DNA of 64,000 nt from Paraburkholderia sabiae. GTDB lineage: Bacteria > Pseudomonadota > Gammaproteobacteria > Burkholderiales > Burkholderiaceae. The notes under the pieces are model-generated. The model saw only the letters and a program-made list of their open reading frames with translations. It did no database searches and had not been told where the DNA came from. Location: assembly GCF_030412785.1 (NCBI RefSeq), contig NZ_CP125296.1, forward strand, positions 1,116,001 to 1,180,000, read 5' to 3'. A program made the position numbers and the translations under genes. Of the stretch, positions 1 to 8,739 are shown one piece after another; within the stretch, counting starts at the first letter, position 1, and each line of letters begins with the position of its first letter.

Positions 1-63
1 TCGATCAGCGCTTACTTTTTCCTGCCTGAGGAGGGTAGCGAAACGGCGGGGCGGTCACCGCAG

Positions 64-2643
64 ATGAAGGTCTGCTATCTCAACGGCCAGTCGCGGACAT
101 GGCGGTTCGCCAATGACGAAAAGGTGAGCGGTCAGGACAAGAGCAGGGGCAAGGGCAAGGCCGCCGCCACGTCGTCAGGCGACGCGTCCCAGCCGACCAT
201 TGACGGTCTCACCGTCACCAGAGGGATTGTCGCGCTGCGTCGCCAGGTGCGGCGTGTCGACAACATTCTTATGTTGTGCTCAATGTTCAATCGGGCGCGT
301 GGCTGCGATGTGTGGAACGAAGCGCGCCACCTTGACGAGTTCCTCATTGCAAACGGCGAGGCTACGGTTGCCGAGCTCCTTCGGCTGGATGGCATCGATC
401 CCGCGTGCATGCTGGGGGTGATCGCGCTGCGTGTGCTCAACGGATCGGTCAGCACCGACATCGACATGCGGCTGTTTGGCCGCACGTCCGTGATCCGCCG
501 CGACGAAAGTGCGCTGCCGACTCCGCTTACCCCGCTCGCGGATGTGCTGGCCAGCATCAGTGCGGACCAGGCCGCGATGCTGGATGAGGAAGAAGAGACG
601 TCTGCGCCCGGGGAACCGCCGCCGAACCGCGGGCGGCCACGTACGCTGGTGCCACTCGAACACATGGACTACCGGAAGTGGGTACAGGTCGACGCCAAGG
701 CATTGCAGCTCGTGCGTGGTGAGACTGTTGCCTCGCCGTTCAGAAAGCGCTACAAGGCCGTGCAGATGTACCTGGATCAGAACTCGACCTTGTCTGATAT
801 CGAAAAATCGTCGGGTATCACCCAGGCCATGGTGCCGCACTGGGTCAAGCGTTGCCTGCTTCCGGACGGCGCGGGGGGAATCGTTGGCTTTCCGGCGCTC
901 GTGCCCGGCGGCGCACGCAAAGGGTACAACCGCACCGAGCCTCACGAGGGTACGCAGGGCTCGGGATCAGCGGGGTACGCCGGCAAATTCGGCCAGTTGC
1001 TGTCTGAGCATCCCGAAATCGCCGAGCGCATCGAGAACCTGCTCTTTGGCGAGGACCCCGCCTGCGTTCCTGAAACGCGGATGCCTTACACGGCGATTCA
1101 CGAGATCTTCATTCGCGACCTCCGGGACGCCGGTCTGACGGATGACGACTACCCGTTGAAAACAGACGATGCCGGCTTTCAGTCTCTTTATCGCTTCTGC
1201 AAAGAACTGGAACAGAGCAATCCGGCGCGCAGCCGCACCGCTCGCGAGGGCAAGGACGCGGGCAGGCGTCGAGACGGGCGTGGCCCGCGCCCGCGAATCC
1301 GGGCTCGCAGGCCAATGTCGATCGCCCAGCTCGATTTCCACTACACCGATGCGATCGGGATTGTCGTCCTGGTGGACAGGGACGGCGTCGAGCATGAACT
1401 GCCCGTCAAGCGGTTCTACATCGGTCTGCTGATCGACGAAGACACGGGTTCAATCCTCGGGTTTCACTATGTGCTGCAGGTCCAGCCCAGCACCGACAGT
1501 GTTCTTGATGTCGTGGAAAGCGCGCTCTATCCCCGGGCTTTCGCCGAGGACGATCCGCATCTCAGGTTCACGCCGGACGGCAAGTTCCTGATGAACTCGT
1601 TCATCCCGGAGCTCGGACGCCACGGATTCTGCATGCTGAGGATGGACCGGGGCTGGTCGAATATTGCCAAGGACGTGACCAACAACATCATGAGCGAGCT
1701 CGGTTGCGCGCTCCATTTCGGACCGTCCCGGTCATGGTGGGTTCGCCCGCTCATTGAACGCATCTTCGGAATCCTGACGAGCAGAGGGCTGCAACGCATC
1801 CCCTCGACGCTGGGATCCGGTCCGCAGGACGTGCGCAAGGACCGGCCCGCGGAAGAAGCCATCCGGTACAGGGTCATGGTGAGCGACATACTCGCCGTCG
1901 TCGCCGGCGAGATTAACCGGTTCAATACGGAAGGCCGCGCCGGCGGGCATGAGGCAAGTCCGCTCGAAGTCATGCAGGCGGCCCTGGCGCATCCTGAGTC
2001 GCCCTATATGCCCCAGCCGCTTGCGCGGGACAAACGGCACGACTGGGCGCTCTTTTCACATCTCGAGCGTATCCGGATAAGTCGTGACCGCTCTGGCGCG
2101 CGTCCCTGCGCGCGCGTGGCTGCGATCGACTGCCGGTATCGCAATCCATATCTGGCTGAGAGCGACTGGCTGGTCGGCAAGTATCTGCTTGTCTATATCA
2201 ACCGCAGGGACGTCAGACAGGCTATCGGTGTACTGGCAGACACGGGCGTATACATCGGCGAGTTGGCGGCGGAAGGGCGGTTCGAGGAAGGCAGGCTTAC
2301 GTGGACTGAGGCCGTCGCGTTCAAGCGCAGGCGGCACATTCGTGCCCGGCACGGTCACCGCGTATCCGCGGCGACCACCCTGCGCGAGGAACTGGCGCAG
2401 GCGGCGAGAACGAAGCAGCCAAAAGCGAAGCCGACGCCAGGATCGAAGTCAAGGTCCAGGTCGAATCCGAAGCCGAAGGCTGCAAAGACCAGCGAGGCGG
2501 CGCTTGCTGCGGCGAAGCGGCAACTCGACCACAAGGACGATCCACCACCCGCACAGTCACAGGCAGCGTGGCAGAACGCCGGTGACACACGTGCCACTTT
2601 CGGCATTCCACTGAAAGTGGTCTCAGGCAAGGGCCGGAAGTAG
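64..2643 (+). CDS. TnsB/TniA-type DDE transposase
   Basis: Core transposase of a Tn7-like or Tn5053-like element: it would bind the transposon ends and carry out DNA cleavage and strand transfer with the ATPase encoded next. The protein (859 aa from this ATG) has an N-terminal DNA-binding half and an integrase-core (rve) domain at about residues 415-600. The DDE triad is visible as D424 (in QLDFHY), D528 (in MDRGWSN) and E565 (in PLIERIFG), the last two 37 residues apart as expected. A basic Lys/Pro-rich tail follows residue 770. The frame stays open to base 1 and no good ribosome site precedes the ATG at 64, so the true start may lie upstream of the window. The tnsC-like gene follows after about 100 bp. 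Family assignment is firm; which Tn7-like branch is not. Confidence 0.85.
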   Translation: MKVCYLNGQSRTWRFANDEKVSGQDKSRGKGKAAATSSGDASQPTIDGLTVTRGIVALRRQVRRVDNILMLCSMFNRARGCDVWNEARHLDEFLIANGEATVAELLRLDGIDPACMLGVIALRVLNGSVSTDIDMRLFGRTSVIRRDESALPTPLTPLADVLASISADQAAMLDEEEETSAPGEPPPNRGRPRTLVPLEHMDYRKWVQVDAKALQLVRGETVASPFRKRYKAVQMYLDQNSTLSDIEKSSGITQAMVPHWVKRCLLPDGAGGIVGFPALVPGGARKGYNRTEPHEGTQGSGSAGYAGKFGQLLSEHPEIAERIENLLFGEDPACVPETRMPYTAIHEIFIRDLRDAGLTDDDYPLKTDDAGFQSLYRFCKELEQSNPARSRTAREGKDAGRRRDGRGPRPRIRARRPMSIAQLDFHYTDAIGIVVLVDRDGVEHELPVKRFYIGLLIDEDTGSILGFHYVLQVQPSTDSVLDVVESALYPRAFAEDDPHLRFTPDGKFLMNSFIPELGRHGFCMLRMDRGWSNIAKDVTNNIMSELGCALHFGPSRSWWVRPLIERIFGILTSRGLQRIPSTLGSGPQDVRKDRPAEEAIRYRVMVSDILAVVAGEINRFNTEGRAGGHEASPLEVMQAALAHPESPYMPQPLARDKRHDWALFSHLERIRISRDRSGARPCARVAAIDCRYRNPYLAESDWLVGKYLLVYINRRDVRQAIGVLADTGVYIGELAAEGRFEEGRLTWTEAVAFKRRRHIRARHGHRVSAATTLREELAQAARTKQPKAKPTPGSKSRSRSNPKPKAAKTSEAALAAAKRQLDHKDDPPPAQSQAAWQNAGDTRATFGIPLKVVSGKGRK

Positions 2644-2744
2644 GCCTTCCGGCGCAGTTTTAGGGGCGGAAAGCACGGGCCGCCCGGCATGTCCCGCCAG
2701 GCGTGTGTCGCTGGCGGCTCCCTGACAGTCAAACGGAGGCAAAA

Positions 2745-3722
2745 TTGTCACATATCGAAGCGGCAAAAAGCGAACGCATTCCTAATCATCTTCATCCACT
2801 TTTCAAGGACGTTGACGCCATCGGAACCAACGCGCTGGACGAACTGTACACATTGCTGTGCCTGGCCATTGACACCGGATCCAAGTCCGTTGTCGTGGCT
2901 GCCCCGACCGGCGCGGGGAAAACCTGCGCGATCCAGCGCCTGACGGCCGAACTGGGAACGGCCTATCCGAACGTGCCCGTGATTCTCTACAACACGCTGA
3001 ATTTCCAGGCGACGTCGGTCCGCGGCTTTTTCATCCATTTTCTCGAGTCGCTGGGCCATGCAGTACTGTCGGGCGAAACGGGGCGGCTGCGCAGTCGTGT
3101 CGTCAATTTCATCATCGATCTCGCCCGTCAGGGCGGCACCTCCATCGTGATCCTGATGGTCGACGAGGCGCAGATGATGAGCGCGGACGATGTCGGTTTT
3201 CTCAAGGACGTTTTCAATGAACTCCAGATTGCGCGTGTGCGCCTGCTGACGTTCATGTTTGGTGAAATGCCCCAGTTCCCGCACAGGGTGGAAACCTGGT
3301 CCGATTCCGTCAGGGCAAGGTTCGTCGGGCACAAGACGGTACTTCGCGGGATCAGGAACGTGAAGGATGTGGAACGCGTCCTTCACGAGATCGATGTCGC
3401 GACGTTCTCTGTCGGCAGCGACCAGACGTGGACCAGCACGCTGTTTCCCGCGGCCTGTGCCGCCGGTTTCCGGCTGGCCAGTCAGGCAGAGAACTTTTTT
3501 GCGTGCGTGACGCGCGAGACGCGCGGCAATGCGTCCGAGATTCCGACGCGAGCCACGTTTAACGCGATTCGCGCGTTCGTCGGCATGCATGGAAAGAAGG
3601 ATGCGGCTGGCCTGACGTTCACCCAGACGGACTGGGAAACTGCCGTGCGATGGGCAGGGGTGGCAGAGGCTGTGGCCGTCTTCGACAAGAACAGCGCTCA
3701 CGACTGGACGCTGAGGATCTGA
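2745..3722 (+). CDS. TnsC/TniB-type AAA+ transposition ATPase
   Basis: ATP-dependent regulator that in Tn7-like elements links target selection (TniQ family) to the transposase. The protein has 325 aa. Walker A is APTGAGKT with K59, and Walker B is ILMVDEAQ with D140/E141. I chose the TTG at 2745 because a strong GGAGG (2735-2739) sits just upstream; the next upstream in-frame ATG at 2703 has no ribosome site. It follows the tnsB-like gene on the same strand and runs into the integrase-like gene with about 30 bp between them, so the three are probably one operon. Length and motifs are normal for the family. No TnsA-type endonuclease gene is visible in the window. Confidence 0.85.
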   Translation: MSHIEAAKSERIPNHLHPLFKDVDAIGTNALDELYTLLCLAIDTGSKSVVVAAPTGAGKTCAIQRLTAELGTAYPNVPVILYNTLNFQATSVRGFFIHFLESLGHAVLSGETGRLRSRVVNFIIDLARQGGTSIVILMVDEAQMMSADDVGFLKDVFNELQIARVRLLTFMFGEMPQFPHRVETWSDSVRARFVGHKTVLRGIRNVKDVERVLHEIDVATFSVGSDQTWTSTLFPAACAAGFRLASQAENFFACVTRETRGNASEIPTRATFNAIRAFVGMHGKKDAAGLTFTQTDWETAVRWAGVAEAVAVFDKNSAHDWTLRI

Positions 3723-3751
3723 CTGGAGGTAGCCCGGTTTCTCTGCACGCG

Positions 3752-5797
3752 ATGGGTGGACAGAAGATGGTCGCGAAGAAGAAGGCCACGCAACGGAAAG
3801 GCGACGGACATCTCGTCGTGACAGGCCGGCGCGTTGGACTGTGCCATGCGTCGTTCTACCGTGCCTGCGTCGATGGGATGGGTGGCGCAGACGCCGCGGC
3901 CTGGTACCTGGACGCGGAGACGGAAACACGCGAACCCGGTGTCGTCTTTGACGAGATTACCGAAGCGTTGCTGGTTGCGGCCAGACGCCACCATGCCGGG
4001 CGCACCGTGGCCATCCTGGATCATGTCCGTGCGGTTTTTCATCACAATGCAGAGAGTGGGCGCGTTGAGTCGGTCGGGGGCAAGCGGGGGCGGTCGCGCT
4101 CCCGTCCTCCGCCTTCGCCCCTACCGGGCGGGGAGCGCGGCGCATGGCTGCGCCGCCAGGCGCTTGACGAAGTGATCAGATGGACGGGGGATGGCCCCTG
4201 CGCCACGGAGATGCTGACCGACTGGCTTTGTGCTCGCGTCACTGGCTGTCTCGCCGCGTACGGCGTTGCGACTGTCGGCGAGCTCGCACGCCTGATCGCC
4301 AGCGGCGGGTGGCGTTGGTCGCATGCGGTGCCCGGCCTCGGCACCCGCCGTGGGAAGCGGCTCGAGGCGTGGCTGCAGCAGCGTGCGCCGGACCTGCTGG
4401 CCAGCGAGACGCTCGCGCATGCGCAGCGGCAGCGCCCGCCGGCACCGGGCCTGCTGCAGCCGTTTGACAGATTCGCGGTGGTGCCCGATCTTGACGGTCG
4501 CGAGGGCAGCAACCGCGACCGGTACTGGCGCCCGCACCGGCCCGAATGGGCTCCCGTGTGCGACGACGACCGGGCCGCACTGACCGCGTGGCTCGACCAG
4601 TATCGCGGCAATGAGCAAACGTTCGTGAGCTATCGCCGGATGGTAGAGCGGATCTGGCTTTGGGCGGTGCTGGTTCGAAGCAAGGCTTTTTCCAGCCTGA
4701 CAGCGGAAGATTGCATCGCCTATTTCGCGTTCCTGCGCGATCTGCCTGAAGACTGGGTGCACCATGCGCCGCGAGGTACGCCGCGTCACGTTGCCGAGGG
4801 CTGGCGCCCGTTCGGCTCAGCTGTCGGTCCCACTTCACTGGAGAATCACTTTTCCTGCATGCGCACGCTCTTTGCCGGCCTCTATACGTGGCGTTATCTC
4901 GACAGCAACCCCATGCGCGAGATCCGGCTGTCCGACATCGACGGCGGCGCACACGCCGAGGCGCGAGCCGCGAGCGGACTGAACGCCCAGGCCTTCTGGC
5001 TTTCGACGGATCCCACGCGCACATTCACGGCAGAACAGTGGTCCTTCCTGTTGCAGTTTGCTGCCCGCTCCAGCGTCTACCCTCATGAGAAGCGCGCTGC
5101 TTTCATGCTGCGGTTCTGCTATTACGTGGGGCTGCGGTTCAGCGAGCTGCAGGGCCGGCGGGTGATGCATCTGATCCCTCCTGCCTGCGATGGATCGAAG
5201 GGATGGGCGCTCAAGGTCGTCGGCCCCCGCGAGCTCGTACGCGCGGCCGTCATACCTGAACCTGCGTTTGTCATGCTGCGCAATTACATGGTCGAGCGGG
5301 GGCATCCGGCTGAGCCCGCCGCATGGCATTCCGAGGCGCCGCTGGTCGGCCAGCTTGCCACGGGGCGCGGAAGGGAGACGGGTGAGGCGGCCTCGCTCGG
5401 CAGCATTGACCGGAGCATGAGGCGCTTCTTTGGGCGGGCAGCGGCAGCCGCGTCGACCGCGCATCCTGAATGGGCGGGGCAGATTACGCGCGCCAGCGGC
5501 CTGTGGCTCAGGGCGTCGCTCGCGCGCCATGGGATGGCGCGCGGGGTATCGTTTGTCGCACTCTCGGATCGGCTCGGCTATGCAAGCGTCCATACCTTCG
5601 AACATTTCGAGAGCCCGCCGGTGGACCACGCGGCGAGTATGCGGAACTGGAACCGTTTTTTCAGTGAGTCGATCCGCGCGGCGCAAGCGCGGGCGAGCCG
5701 TCAGGTCAGCGATGAGGCACAGGCCGATGAGGCACAGGCGTCGGCCCCCGATGCCGATACGCATCGCGGATCCGGCGCCGACGACGGGGACTCGTAG
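3752..5797 (+). CDS. DUF3701 tyrosine-recombinase-like protein, catalytic Tyr replaced
   Basis: Large (681 aa) member of the integrase family with an N-terminal DUF3701-like region (RRVGLCHASFYRAC and following), a SAM-like DNA-binding middle (about 270-400) and a C-terminal catalytic-type domain. Active members show Arg...HxxR...H...Tyr. Here the box I Arg is present (R462 in GLRFSEL) and the box II Arg too (R587 in LWLRAS), but the box II His is L584, the next conserved His is Y610 (LGYASV), and the nucleophile position, nine residues on, is F619 (HTFEHFES). I infer that it is catalytically dead or very divergent and may serve as a DNA-binding accessory of the transposon. A GGAGGT lies 21 nt upstream of 3752; ATG 3767 is an alternative start. 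The ORF end is GC-rich and acidic. Confidence 0.7.
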   Translation: MGGQKMVAKKKATQRKGDGHLVVTGRRVGLCHASFYRACVDGMGGADAAAWYLDAETETREPGVVFDEITEALLVAARRHHAGRTVAILDHVRAVFHHNAESGRVESVGGKRGRSRSRPPPSPLPGGERGAWLRRQALDEVIRWTGDGPCATEMLTDWLCARVTGCLAAYGVATVGELARLIASGGWRWSHAVPGLGTRRGKRLEAWLQQRAPDLLASETLAHAQRQRPPAPGLLQPFDRFAVVPDLDGREGSNRDRYWRPHRPEWAPVCDDDRAALTAWLDQYRGNEQTFVSYRRMVERIWLWAVLVRSKAFSSLTAEDCIAYFAFLRDLPEDWVHHAPRGTPRHVAEGWRPFGSAVGPTSLENHFSCMRTLFAGLYTWRYLDSNPMREIRLSDIDGGAHAEARAASGLNAQAFWLSTDPTRTFTAEQWSFLLQFAARSSVYPHEKRAAFMLRFCYYVGLRFSELQGRRVMHLIPPACDGSKGWALKVVGPRELVRAAVIPEPAFVMLRNYMVERGHPAEPAAWHSEAPLVGQLATGRGRETGEAASLGSIDRSMRRFFGRAAAAASTAHPEWAGQITRASGLWLRASLARHGMARGVSFVALSDRLGYASVHTFEHFESPPVDHAASMRNWNRFFSESIRAAQARASRQVSDEAQADEAQASAPDADTHRGSGADDGDS

Positions 5798-5803
5798 CGC
5801 GAC

Positions 5804-6082
5804 GTGCGAGAGCGCGCCCGATTTGGGGGAGATGGAAGAGAAGAGGCGCCAGTAGTGCTGTCCGCAGAGCTTGTTCGTGCGACGCGCCTGCAGCTAGACT
5901 GTTGTGCGGATCTACCCGCTGTCAGAACCGATTTGCGACGCAGACCGCTCCCATCGGACGGATTGTCCCCGGAAAACGCGCCGGTCAGCAGCGCCAGATC
6001 GAAGGCAGGTGAGGAAGCCAGCCCGCGCGCCGAGCCGGTCAAGCGGCTCGACGGGCCGCTTGACCGCGCCCGGGCCCGTTGA
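5804..6082 (+). pseudogene. remnant related to the 8185 protein
   Basis: The frame from GTG 5804 ends in KRLDGPLDRARAR and stops. The neighbouring frame continues as VDPKTLHESLKV. The intact protein at 8185-8577 reads KKLDGPLDSARF then VDPKSLSES at the same place, so this is most simply a frameshifted paralogue. It lies just downstream of the integrase-like gene and just upstream of the duplicated leader segment. No function can be assigned, and the upstream part of the ORF shows no similarity I can see. Confidence 0.35.
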
Positions 6083-6114
6083 TCCCAAAACACTTCACGA
6101 GTCGCTGAAGGTTC

Positions 6115-6133
6115 GTCTCATGCGGCATGAGAC
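6115..6133. repeat. 19-bp palindrome
   Basis: GTCTCATGC, one G, then GCATGAGAC: a perfect inverted repeat with 9-bp arms at the upstream edge of duplicated segment A. Copy B (around 11365-11390) has lost the symmetry. It could be an operator; nothing else supports a role. Confidence 0.5.
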
Positions 6134-6335
6134 GCCCCTCTCACGAATGCTCCCCGGCACGCCGAAGCTCACAGTATTGACCCTGACGCTCACAGAGGCA
6201 CGGCCGCGGCCATTGACGCTCGCTCATCGCTGTCCACATCGATATTGCCCGGAGCTGCGGCGCCTTCAACCCAGACCTTCCGGGACATCCCGACCTCACG
6301 GTAACAACCGTTTCTGTGTTACCTTGCATTTAAAG

Positions 6336-6354
6336 CCACGGCATTTACGACCCA
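6336..6354 (+). promoter_or_regulatory. 19-bp leader element, copy 1
   Basis: CCACGGCATTTACGACCCA, identical to copies at 6909, 11598 and 62126, and close to 7223. Here it is preceded by GTTACCTT 10 nt upstream and followed 25 nt later by the ATG of the tniQ remnant. Confidence 0.65.
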
Positions 6355-6379
6355 CTAGAATCGATACGCGAACGATCCG

Positions 6380-6520
6380 ATGACAATCCAGATGAGAGCC
6401 CGCGCGGCAAATACTTCGGCTCGCGGGTTTGTCATCTTTCCAGAAGCCGCGCCTCAAGCAACAGCGCGAGTTCGGCACTCGAATCTGGCCACGCTAACTC
6501 TGCCGGGGTGGCTTCGGTGA
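6380..6520 (+). pseudogene. tniQ deletion remnant
   Basis: A 46-codon frame begins MTIQMRARAANTSARGF, matching the first 15 residues of TniQ at 11642 (MTMQVRARVANTSARRF). It then jumps at GGGTTTGTCATCTTTCCAGA into sequence matching TniQ near its C-terminus (GFVIFP, around base 12918), after which it diverges. Most of the gene is therefore missing, as from recombination between its two ends. All zinc ligands are gone. The leader and 19-bp element upstream are intact, so a short peptide could still be made. Confidence 0.65.
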
Positions 6521-6630
6521 AATCTGAGCGACGTCCGAAACCGGTGTGAAGAGCACGACTCATTCGTGGGGCGGGCTGCAATCGCAACGAATGCAGGAAT
6601 TAACGCCACAAACAGACTGCTTGGCCTATT

Positions 6631-6876
6631 TCAGAGACCGGCGATTCGCAACAGTCGAGAGGGTTTGCAGTTCAGTGCATTCGCAATACGCAGGAGGTTC
6701 AGAATGGTTACGTTCCGCTCTCCGCGCTCGATCTTGCCCATATGGCTCCGATCAATGCCGCATATGTAGGCGAGTTCTTCCTGTGAAATCCCGTGTTTCA
6801 GGCGGTAGGTACGAACGGCCGCGCCGATCGCGGACAAGTACCCATCATCATCCTGTTTGGCAGAAACTCTTGGCAT
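6631..6876 (-). CDS. XRE-family HTH regulator
   Basis: An 81-residue, single-domain Cro/C1-type helix-turn-helix protein. The HTH covers about residues 20-75 (GISQEELAYICGIDRSHMGKIERGERN), with the typical Gln, Ile and Glu-Arg-Gly pattern. Such small XRE proteins usually repress their own operon or control a mobile element. The gene is divergent from the rightward promoter-like sequence and 19-bp element at 6884-6927, so an operator in this short intergenic space is likely. It could control the family of promoters carrying the 19-bp element, but that is inference. No toxin partner is apparent beside it. Confidence 0.85.
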   Translation of the reverse strand: MPRVSAKQDDDGYLSAIGAAVRTYRLKHGISQEELAYICGIDRSHMGKIERGERNVTILNLLRIANALNCKPSRLLRIAGL

Positions 6877-6908
6877 GCCAGGATGGTCGCGGTATGGTTC
6901 ATTTTAAG

Positions 6909-6927
6909 CCACGGCATTTACGACCCA
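6909..6927 (+). promoter_or_regulatory. 19-bp leader element, copy 2
   Basis: Same 19 bases as copy 1. GGTATGGT lies 10 nt upstream, and the further upstream AACTCTTGGCATG aligns with AACGCTTTGCATG at copy 5. It faces rightward, away from the XRE gene. Confidence 0.65.
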
Positions 6928-6978
6928 TTTCGTGTGATTTTCCCGAATTCTTGCGTGGAAACGCGCCATCGCGCAGAC

Positions 6979-7266
6979 ATGACGTCGGTCCTTGCTGCAG
7001 TCGGGTGGCTCGTTAACTTGGACCCCACAATCGACGTTAAAAAGCGGGAGAGATTGCGACTTGAAGGTGCGCGCCATATTCGATGGCGGCTTTGCCACGC
7101 GAACGATGTTGTAGATCTCATACGGAAGCGTCTGGCGAAGGGTCCTGATCTGGTCGAGCGACTTGTCCGGCTCCGAGAAACCCTTTGCGTGTGTGCTCCG
7201 CCGGGGTATGATACGTTTATGTCCACGGTATTTACGACCCGGTTTGGATTGGAGCGTGAGCCTTGA
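6979..7266 (+). CDS. small hypothetical protein
   Basis: A possible 95-residue protein starting MTSVLAAVGWLVN about 50 nt after leader element copy 2. It is rich in Arg/Leu (ERLRLEGARHIRWRL, LIRKRLAKGPDLVERLVRLRE). I do not recognise it. The 3' end overlaps promoter and leader element copy 3, and there is no clear ribosome site, so it may be a decayed or spurious frame. Its position downstream of a conserved promoter is the main support. Confidence 0.3.
   Translation: MTSVLAAVGWLVNLDPTIDVKKRERLRLEGARHIRWRLCHANDVVDLIRKRLAKGPDLVERLVRLRETLCVCAPPGYDTFMSTVFTTRFGLEREP
7223..7240 (+). promoter_or_regulatory. 19-bp leader element, copy 3 (variant)
   Basis: CCACGGTATTTACGACCC, one base different from the other copies and lacking the final A. 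GGTATGAT is 10 nt upstream, and a conserved AACCCTTTGCGTGTGTG stretch lies further upstream, matching copy 5 closely. It precedes the gene at 7346. Confidence 0.65.
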
Positions 7267-7345
7267 GCGTGCATCCCAGCAAGCGGGTGACCTGCGCGCG
7301 ACGAACTCGCGTGCAACGCCGATATGTCGTTTTAAGAGTGATCGT

Positions 7346-7843
7346 ATGTTTTTGAGTTCTGAGCAGAACCGTCTGCCAGCGGGAGCAGCGTTGGCAGGAA
7401 CAGGTGCAGCGCTGTGGGGCATTATCGAGATGTGGGGTGGTGCGGATGTACTCATCCTCCAGTTTGCGGCCACGAAGCGTGGGCTGCCCCGGGTTGCGAT
7501 GGTGGACCTGTCCTCGGGCGCGGTGACGCTTGAAAAGCTTGCGTCGGACGGCCACGTGGTGCGCGGTGCGGCGGTGCTGAGCGCCAAGCCACAGCATGAG
7601 TGCGGACAGTGGAGTCTGGAGCCGCTCAGCGAAATCCATCTGGGGGCGACGCGCGCCTTCGATGACAAGCATCCGCTAGTCTCATTTGTGCACTACACGA
7701 CGATCGAGGGGCGGGAGTTTTCGATGCCCATCGCTATCGCCGAGAAGCATTCTCGCGGCAAGCTCATTTACGGAACCAAATCCGTGCGTTCCGTGAAAAC
7801 TGCCCGGCCGCTCACGGCCGACAACGTCGCTGGTTCGCCTTAA
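7346..7843 (+). CDS. hypothetical protein
   Basis: A 165-residue protein of unknown function. I set the start at ATG 7346 (MFLSSEQNRL) because the longer frame from 7163 would read through leader element copy 3. The sequence alternates hydrophobic and charged stretches without a signal peptide (ADVLILQFAATKRGLPRVAMVDLSSGAVTLE), which suggests a soluble beta-rich protein, and ends in a Lys/Arg-rich tail. It is the gene most directly placed behind the copy 3 promoter. I recognise no domain. Confidence 0.55.
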   Translation: MFLSSEQNRLPAGAALAGTGAALWGIIEMWGGADVLILQFAATKRGLPRVAMVDLSSGAVTLEKLASDGHVVRGAAVLSAKPQHECGQWSLEPLSEIHLGATRAFDDKHPLVSFVHYTTIEGREFSMPIAIAEKHSRGKLIYGTKSVRSVKTARPLTADNVAGSP

Positions 7844-7995
7844 CGCACCCGCGTTCGGATGACCACGGATCTGCGCCTGGAAATCCTGCACTAGACCTTT
7901 CCAGGCCGGAACTCAGCCGCACCGTCGGTAGCGGATGTGCTGGCTTAGCGATGTCTTTGCTGTCATGGATCGGTAGAGCACTCAACGGAGTCGGT

Positions 7996-8145
7996 ATGAA
8001 CAGGGCGAAGCGGAAAAGGGCGCTAGCTTCTAACGATCCACCCGTCGAAACGACGGAAGAACTGCGCGCACGGTTGCGCACGTCCGCCCAGCTCACACGA
8101 GAGCAGGCCGTGCGCCGGGTGCGATCAACGCTCCCGAAGGTGTGA
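7996..8145 (+). CDS. small basic hypothetical protein
   Basis: A 49-residue frame starting MNRAKRKRALA behind GGAG with proper spacing. A longer start at 7951 adds a hydrophobic MSLLSWIGRALNG segment but has no ribosome site. It ends TREQAVRRVRSTLPKV. No family is recognised. It sits between two unknown genes on the same strand. Confidence 0.35.
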   Translation: MNRAKRKRALASNDPPVETTEELRARLRTSAQLTREQAVRRVRSTLPKV

Positions 8146-8184
8146 CGGTGCTGGGGGTCCTTTACGGAAAGCCCGGAGGCGTCA

Positions 8185-8577
8185 ATGACATGGAAAGTCG
8201 GGAAGCGAAAGAAATCCAGTCTGCGCGCACGCCGCGTAGTCAACGACACGGCACAGGCTGACGAGAATCGTCCAGACGGACTTGTCGAGTGCACGTGTGA
8301 ATGGGCCGCTCCGAAAACGGGACTGCCCGGGGGTATTGGCGTATTGGCCAGTGGGCATGCCACCGGGAAGAAGCTTGATGGGCCGCTCGATTCCGCGCGA
8401 TTCACAATCAAGCCAGTCGATCCTAAATCGTTGAGTGAATCGCGACGACGTGCAACATTGGCCCGATTCGCTAACGATCCACACCCGAACGAAGAGGACG
8501 AAGTCGATCCAAGGGGAGACGCGCTCGATGCACCCGATCGCTTCTCTCCAACTGTACCTCGCAACGGCGGGAGCTGA
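8185..8577 (+). CDS. hypothetical acidic-tailed protein
   Basis: A 130-residue protein with a strong GGAGG 6 nt before its ATG. It has a basic N-terminus (MTWKVGKRKKSS), a middle KKLDGPLDSARFTIKPVDPKSLSES and an acidic tail (NEEDEVDPRGDALD). The middle recurs in broken form at 6010-6110, and the ATLARF segment resembles LTLARFGLDPDGGD at 11300-11355. It therefore belongs to a small family repeated in this transposon region. Function is unknown; the charge layout would fit a nucleic-acid-associated or partner-binding protein, which is only a guess. Confidence 0.55.
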   Translation: MTWKVGKRKKSSLRARRVVNDTAQADENRPDGLVECTCEWAAPKTGLPGGIGVLASGHATGKKLDGPLDSARFTIKPVDPKSLSESRRRATLARFANDPHPNEEDEVDPRGDALDAPDRFSPTVPRNGGS

Positions 8578-8604
8578 AGGTGATCGCTTAGATGGAGTCA
8601 GGAC

Positions 8605-8739
8605 ATGAGCCGATTGAATCGTAGGCGGGGGTATGGACGGAATGTGAATCTGGAAGACAGTATCGATCCTCTTCAATGCGCATCGTCGACGGACGCTCTC
8701 GCCCTTAGAGACCTGAAAGTAACGCAGGTGGCGTCGTGA
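8605..8739 (+). CDS. 44-residue hypothetical protein
   Basis: Starts MSRLNRRRGYGRN behind a GGAG ribosome site, and its TGA overlaps the GTG start of the next gene (GTGA), so the two look translationally coupled. Unknown function. Confidence 0.45.
   Translation: MSRLNRRRGYGRNVNLEDSIDPLQCASSTDALALRDLKVTQVAS

Larger units (their letters stand above)
6104..6435 (+). repeat. direct repeat copy A (leader plus tniQ start)
   Basis: This stretch is clearly similar to 11357-11690: both run from CTGAAGGTT through CACCCCTCTCACGAATG or a close variant, GGCGCCTTCAACCC and TTTCTGTGTTACCTTGCATTT to the 19-bp leader element and the first codons of tniQ. Copy B leads into the intact tniQ, copy A into a deletion remnant. 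By eye most positions agree, with small indels. It looks like a duplication inside the transposon. Confidence 0.75.

Noticed and set aside
2748..3929. A 393-codon minus-strand frame opposite the TnsC-like gene
   Set aside because: Walker motifs and a ribosome site support the plus strand; the minus frame has no recognisable content.
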